DNA from: Deltaproteobacteria bacterium
GTDB lineage: Bacteria > Desulfobacterota > Binatia > UBA9968
Direction: 5' to 3'
DNA length: 64,000 nucleotides
NCBI GenBank assembly: GCA_016874755.1
Contig: VGTH01000013.1
Span: forward strand, 53,233 to 117,232
Made by a program: the position numbers and the translations under genes
The notes under the pieces: generated by a model
Database searches by the model: none
What the model was told of the DNA's origin: nothing
What the model saw: only the letters and a program-made list of their open reading frames with translations
Shown: in pieces, positions 62,244-64,000 of the stretch
Numbering within the stretch: the first letter of the stretch is position 1
Layout: every line of letters begins with the position of its first letter

Positions 62244-63422
62244 TCACTCGCAAACTAGCGCTAGCACACCCGTGTAGGCAAACAGCCGATTGGCTTTGCC
62301 GAGGGGCGCCAACTCGTAGCCGCCAAACATGCCGATCAACGGGAAGTCGCCCAAGGTTCGATGAATATACGCCGAATCGATGCCCGGCATGCCGTAGAGC
62401 GAGCTGCCGCGAGCACAGCAATTGAAGTAAACCCCGAAAGCGGGTTTGCGACCGGCGAGATTTTCTTTCTGGCGCAACAGCATCTGGCCAAGATCATCTC
62501 GGGCGCGCTGGCCATCACGAAACACAAAAATCATCGACTGTCCCTCATGCACGGTGTCGGCAACGCCGACGATTCCCTTGTCAGGATCGAGGCCGATGAT
62601 ATTGCGCACCAGGTAGCGTCCCGGCGCGACGCTATTTTCAGCCGGATCGCCGGGCAGGCCGACGAACAAGAACATCAGCGCCCGGCGCAGATCTTGAGCC
62701 AGCGGACCCTTTAGCTGTTCGGAAAACACCTCGATGGCGGGCCGATGATCGATCTCGTAAATCAGATTATTTTCCGCTTTGGTAATCGTCATCGGTGGCG
62801 TAATCGGCTGGCAACCCTGAGTGATGTCAATCTGGCTGTGAAAGTTTCCTGAGAGATAGACTCCTGCCAAGGCGTTGCTGGTGATCTTGTCACCGCACAG
62901 TTGGAAGGTCGCGCCGGCACCGCCGCCCTCGGAGGCGCCCGCCCCTACCACTGGATGAAACCCGGCTTTGCTCGCCATACTTTGCAGCAAGGCTTGCGGC
63001 TGGCCGTTGTAGGTGTCGGGGAAAAACATCATCAGCGAGTTCTCTTCATGACTCTTGCTGAGAAAGCCGCCGATGCTGTCGCCCAGGTGGGCTTCGTTGT
63101 CGCGCAGCGGCGCCAGCACGAAAGGGCGCGCCATCAATTGGTCGGAAGCGAACACCAGCACCGCCACACCGCGGCTGCCTTCGATTTCGCAGGCGCCGGT
63201 GAGCACGCCGGCGGCGCTGCAGCCGACAATCGACTCGGTTTGTGCGGTGCGATTGAGGGCAGCCGTCAATTCTTGTTGGCGTGCAGCGTGGTCGGCGGTA
63301 AAGAAGACCAGCGCCATGTCGGCGCGCTCAATGCCGGCCTGCGCTAGGGCTTGCTGAGTCGCGGCTTCGACGGCTACCTGCGTCGAGGATTCATCGGATT
63401 GTCCGGCACCGGCTTTGATCAT
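62244..63422 (-). CDS. FIST-domain sensor protein (FIST_N/FIST_C)
   Basis: About 392 residues from the ATG at 63422 (MIKAGAGQSDESSTQVAVEA). The N-terminal FIST domain (about 1-200) has ADMALVFFTADHAARQQELT, IVGCSAAGVLTGACEIEG and VAVLVFASDQLMARPFVLA. The C-terminal FIST_C (about 210-380) has LAGRKPAFGVYFNCCARGSS, then GDFPLIGMFGGYELAP. FIST domains bind small ligands, perhaps amino acids, and normally accompany signalling outputs, but no output domain is present. The longer frame up to 63677 is rejected as a shadow. The downstream SDR may act in the same path. Confidence 0.88.
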   Translation of the reverse strand: MIKAGAGQSDESSTQVAVEAATQQALAQAGIERADMALVFFTADHAARQQELTAALNRTAQTESIVGCSAAGVLTGACEIEGSRGVAVLVFASDQLMARPFVLAPLRDNEAHLGDSIGGFLSKSHEENSLMMFFPDTYNGQPQALLQSMASKAGFHPVVGAGASEGGGAGATFQLCGDKITSNALAGVYLSGNFHSQIDITQGCQPITPPMTITKAENNLIYEIDHRPAIEVFSEQLKGPLAQDLRRALMFLFVGLPGDPAENSVAPGRYLVRNIIGLDPDKGIVGVADTVHEGQSMIFVFRDGQRARDDLGQMLLRQKENLAGRKPAFGVYFNCCARGSSLYGMPGIDSAYIHRTLGDFPLIGMFGGYELAPLGKANRLFAYTGVLALVCE

Positions 63423-63454
63423 AACCGGACTATAGGAGAGTCGCCGCTCCGCGG

Positions 63455-63688
63455 TCAAGCCGCACTGACAGTGATACGAAACCAGGCGGCATTGGCGCCA
63501 AAGCGCGCGCTCGGCAGGACCCCGGCTCCCAGTTCGTCTTTGAGGACGCGGTGCACGTGCTCGATGGTCCCCACCGCCACGTCCTCCAACCGATCCCCGC
63601 CCGCAGCAATCAGCGTGACGATCGCCTCGAGCTTTTGCTCCGGGGTAAAGCCCCGCTGGCGCTTGGACCGCGGGCAACTCTGAAGCTG
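63455..63688 (-). other. open frame without a start codon, unassigned
   Basis: After a TAG the frame reads PRSKRQRGFTPEQKLEAIVT, then GGDRLEDVAVGTIEHVHRVL and LGAGVLPSARFGANAAWFRI before TGA. It has protein-like composition in contrast to the overlapping alternatives. It has no ATG, GTG or TTG near its beginning. It may be a remnant. The GFTPEQKLEAI start resembles small transposase-like helix-turn-helix proteins, but this is weak. Confidence 0.3.
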
Positions 63689-63693
63689 CTACT

Positions 63694-63906
63694 TCATCGA
63701 ACTCCCAGCGCCCGCATCGTCTCGACTACCAAAGGTAAGCCCGCCCGCGCCGTTCGCTCTTCTCGTTCGCCCTGCTCCATCACAAAGGGCAAGATACCCT
63801 GACGGCAGTTTTTGCGCACCCCTAGCCCCATCTTCCTTAACTCTGCGGCCGCTGCCCTGTGCGCCGTCGCTCGCGCCCCTGGCGCCTTAAATCCGACAGC
63901 TCGCAC
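63694..63906 (-). CDS. small hypothetical protein, doubtful
   Basis: 70 codons from GTG, rich in Ala and Arg (RATAHRAAAAELRKMGLGVR, then FVMEQGEREERTARAGLPLV). It overlaps another frame at the window's right edge by 70 bases. No domain is recognised. Could be real, as it lies between two other short open frames on the same strand, or incidental in GC-rich DNA. Confidence 0.3.
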   Translation of the reverse strand: MRAVGFKAPGARATAHRAAAAELRKMGLGVRKNCRQGILPFVMEQGEREERTARAGLPLVVETMRALGVR

Positions 63907-64000
63907 GCCCTCAGCTCGTTAATCAAATCCCAAAGCCTCCTGTAGCTTCGGATGGCCGCCTCGATTTGGGCCTCATCTTCGGCACGCACGTGCAGGGCCT
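63837..64000 (-). CDS. C-terminal part of a gene entering from the right (unknown)
   Basis: From the right edge the frame reads ALHVRAEDEAQIEAAIRSYR, then RLWDLINELRACELSDLRRQ and ends with an Arg-rich tail before TAA. The helical, charged pattern looks like a genuine protein end. The family is uncertain, and the start is outside the window. Confidence 0.4.
   Translation of the reverse strand, partial: ALHVRAEDEAQIEAAIRSYRRLWDLINELRACELSDLRRQGRERRRTGQRPQS

Noticed and set aside
63423..63677. Upstream extension of the FIST gene in the same frame
   Set aside because: The extension reads as Gly/Arg-rich random sequence, whereas MIKAGAGQSDESST at 63422 begins the recognisable FIST domain.
1..64000. 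Search by eye for tRNA/rRNA genes, CRISPR repeats, riboswitch-like leaders and transposase genes
   Set aside because: No convincing candidate was seen. Small structured RNAs could be missed without a computed search.

Overview
The window has the look of a moderately GC-rich (by eye high-50s to about 60% GC) environmental proteobacterium-like lineage. Unpaired NMT1/ThiY-type periplasmic substrate-binding proteins, HyuA/HyuB hydantoinase-type enzymes, luciferase-like flavin oxidoreductases, ACMSD-like amidohydrolases and ornithine-cyclodeaminase-family dehydrogenases recur through it. This mix is typical of uncultured 'Deltaproteobacteria'-like soil and groundwater genomes such as Binatota, Tectomicrobia or Rokubacteria. 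The assignment is an inference from gene content only. I saw no rRNA, tRNA, CRISPR array, prophage or plasmid backbone.

Layout. 1-3.8 kb: the 3' end of a substrate-binding protein gene, two tandem alpha/beta hydrolases, a binding-protein remnant behind a small palindrome, and an iron-type binding protein. 4.1-8.1 kb: a tight same-strand run of Xre-like antitoxin, RES toxin, S9 peptidase and LanC-like protein. 8.1-13.7 kb: an accessory, partly decayed stretch with a MITE-like element, TauE/SafE exporter, HAD phosphatases, an AAC(6')-like acetyltransferase and several broken genes. 13.7-21.7 kb (minus strand): two HyuB paralogues, one HyuA, a small protein and two binding proteins, one of them truncated. 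21.7-29.1 kb: two large di-haem cytochromes c, a small unknown protein, biotin synthase, a PQQ-type sugar dehydrogenase and a di-haem cytochrome c. 29.2-36.7 kb: DMT transporter, a GMC-oxidoreductase fragment abutting an FtsX-type permease fragment, two LLM oxidoreductases, MOSC, cupin and amidohydrolase. 36.9-47.6 kb: two TPR proteins, a split YeeE/YedE transporter pair, a frameshifted GHKL-ATPase gene, a Tgt-MnmC fusion, a lipoprotein, a Rieske oxygenase, dienelactone hydrolase and an M23 peptidase. 47.8-61.0 kb: a catabolic-looking array in which amidohydrolases, unpaired binding proteins and ornithine-cyclodeaminase paralogues alternate, ending with a two-domain VOC protein. 61.0-64.0 kb: a decayed DUF433 gene, an SDR, a FIST-domain protein and a group of unassigned short frames.

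Two features dominate. First, the window holds five apparently intact or edge-cut NMT1-type binding proteins plus four broken or edge-uncertain relatives and one iron-type binding protein, but no ABC ATPase and no cognate permease. In 48.9-60.1 kb binding proteins alternate with four NAD(P)-dependent ornithine-cyclodeaminase/mu-crystallin paralogues. Second, intergenic spacers are filled with short recurrent 'phrases', often as inverted repeats. These sit at gene ends, where some look like terminators, and in several places they extend into coding sequence.

Pseudogenes, homopolymer frameshifts and two head-to-head junctions of 5'-truncated genes show active decay or rearrangement, or assembly and consensus errors. 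Sequence alone does not decide between these.
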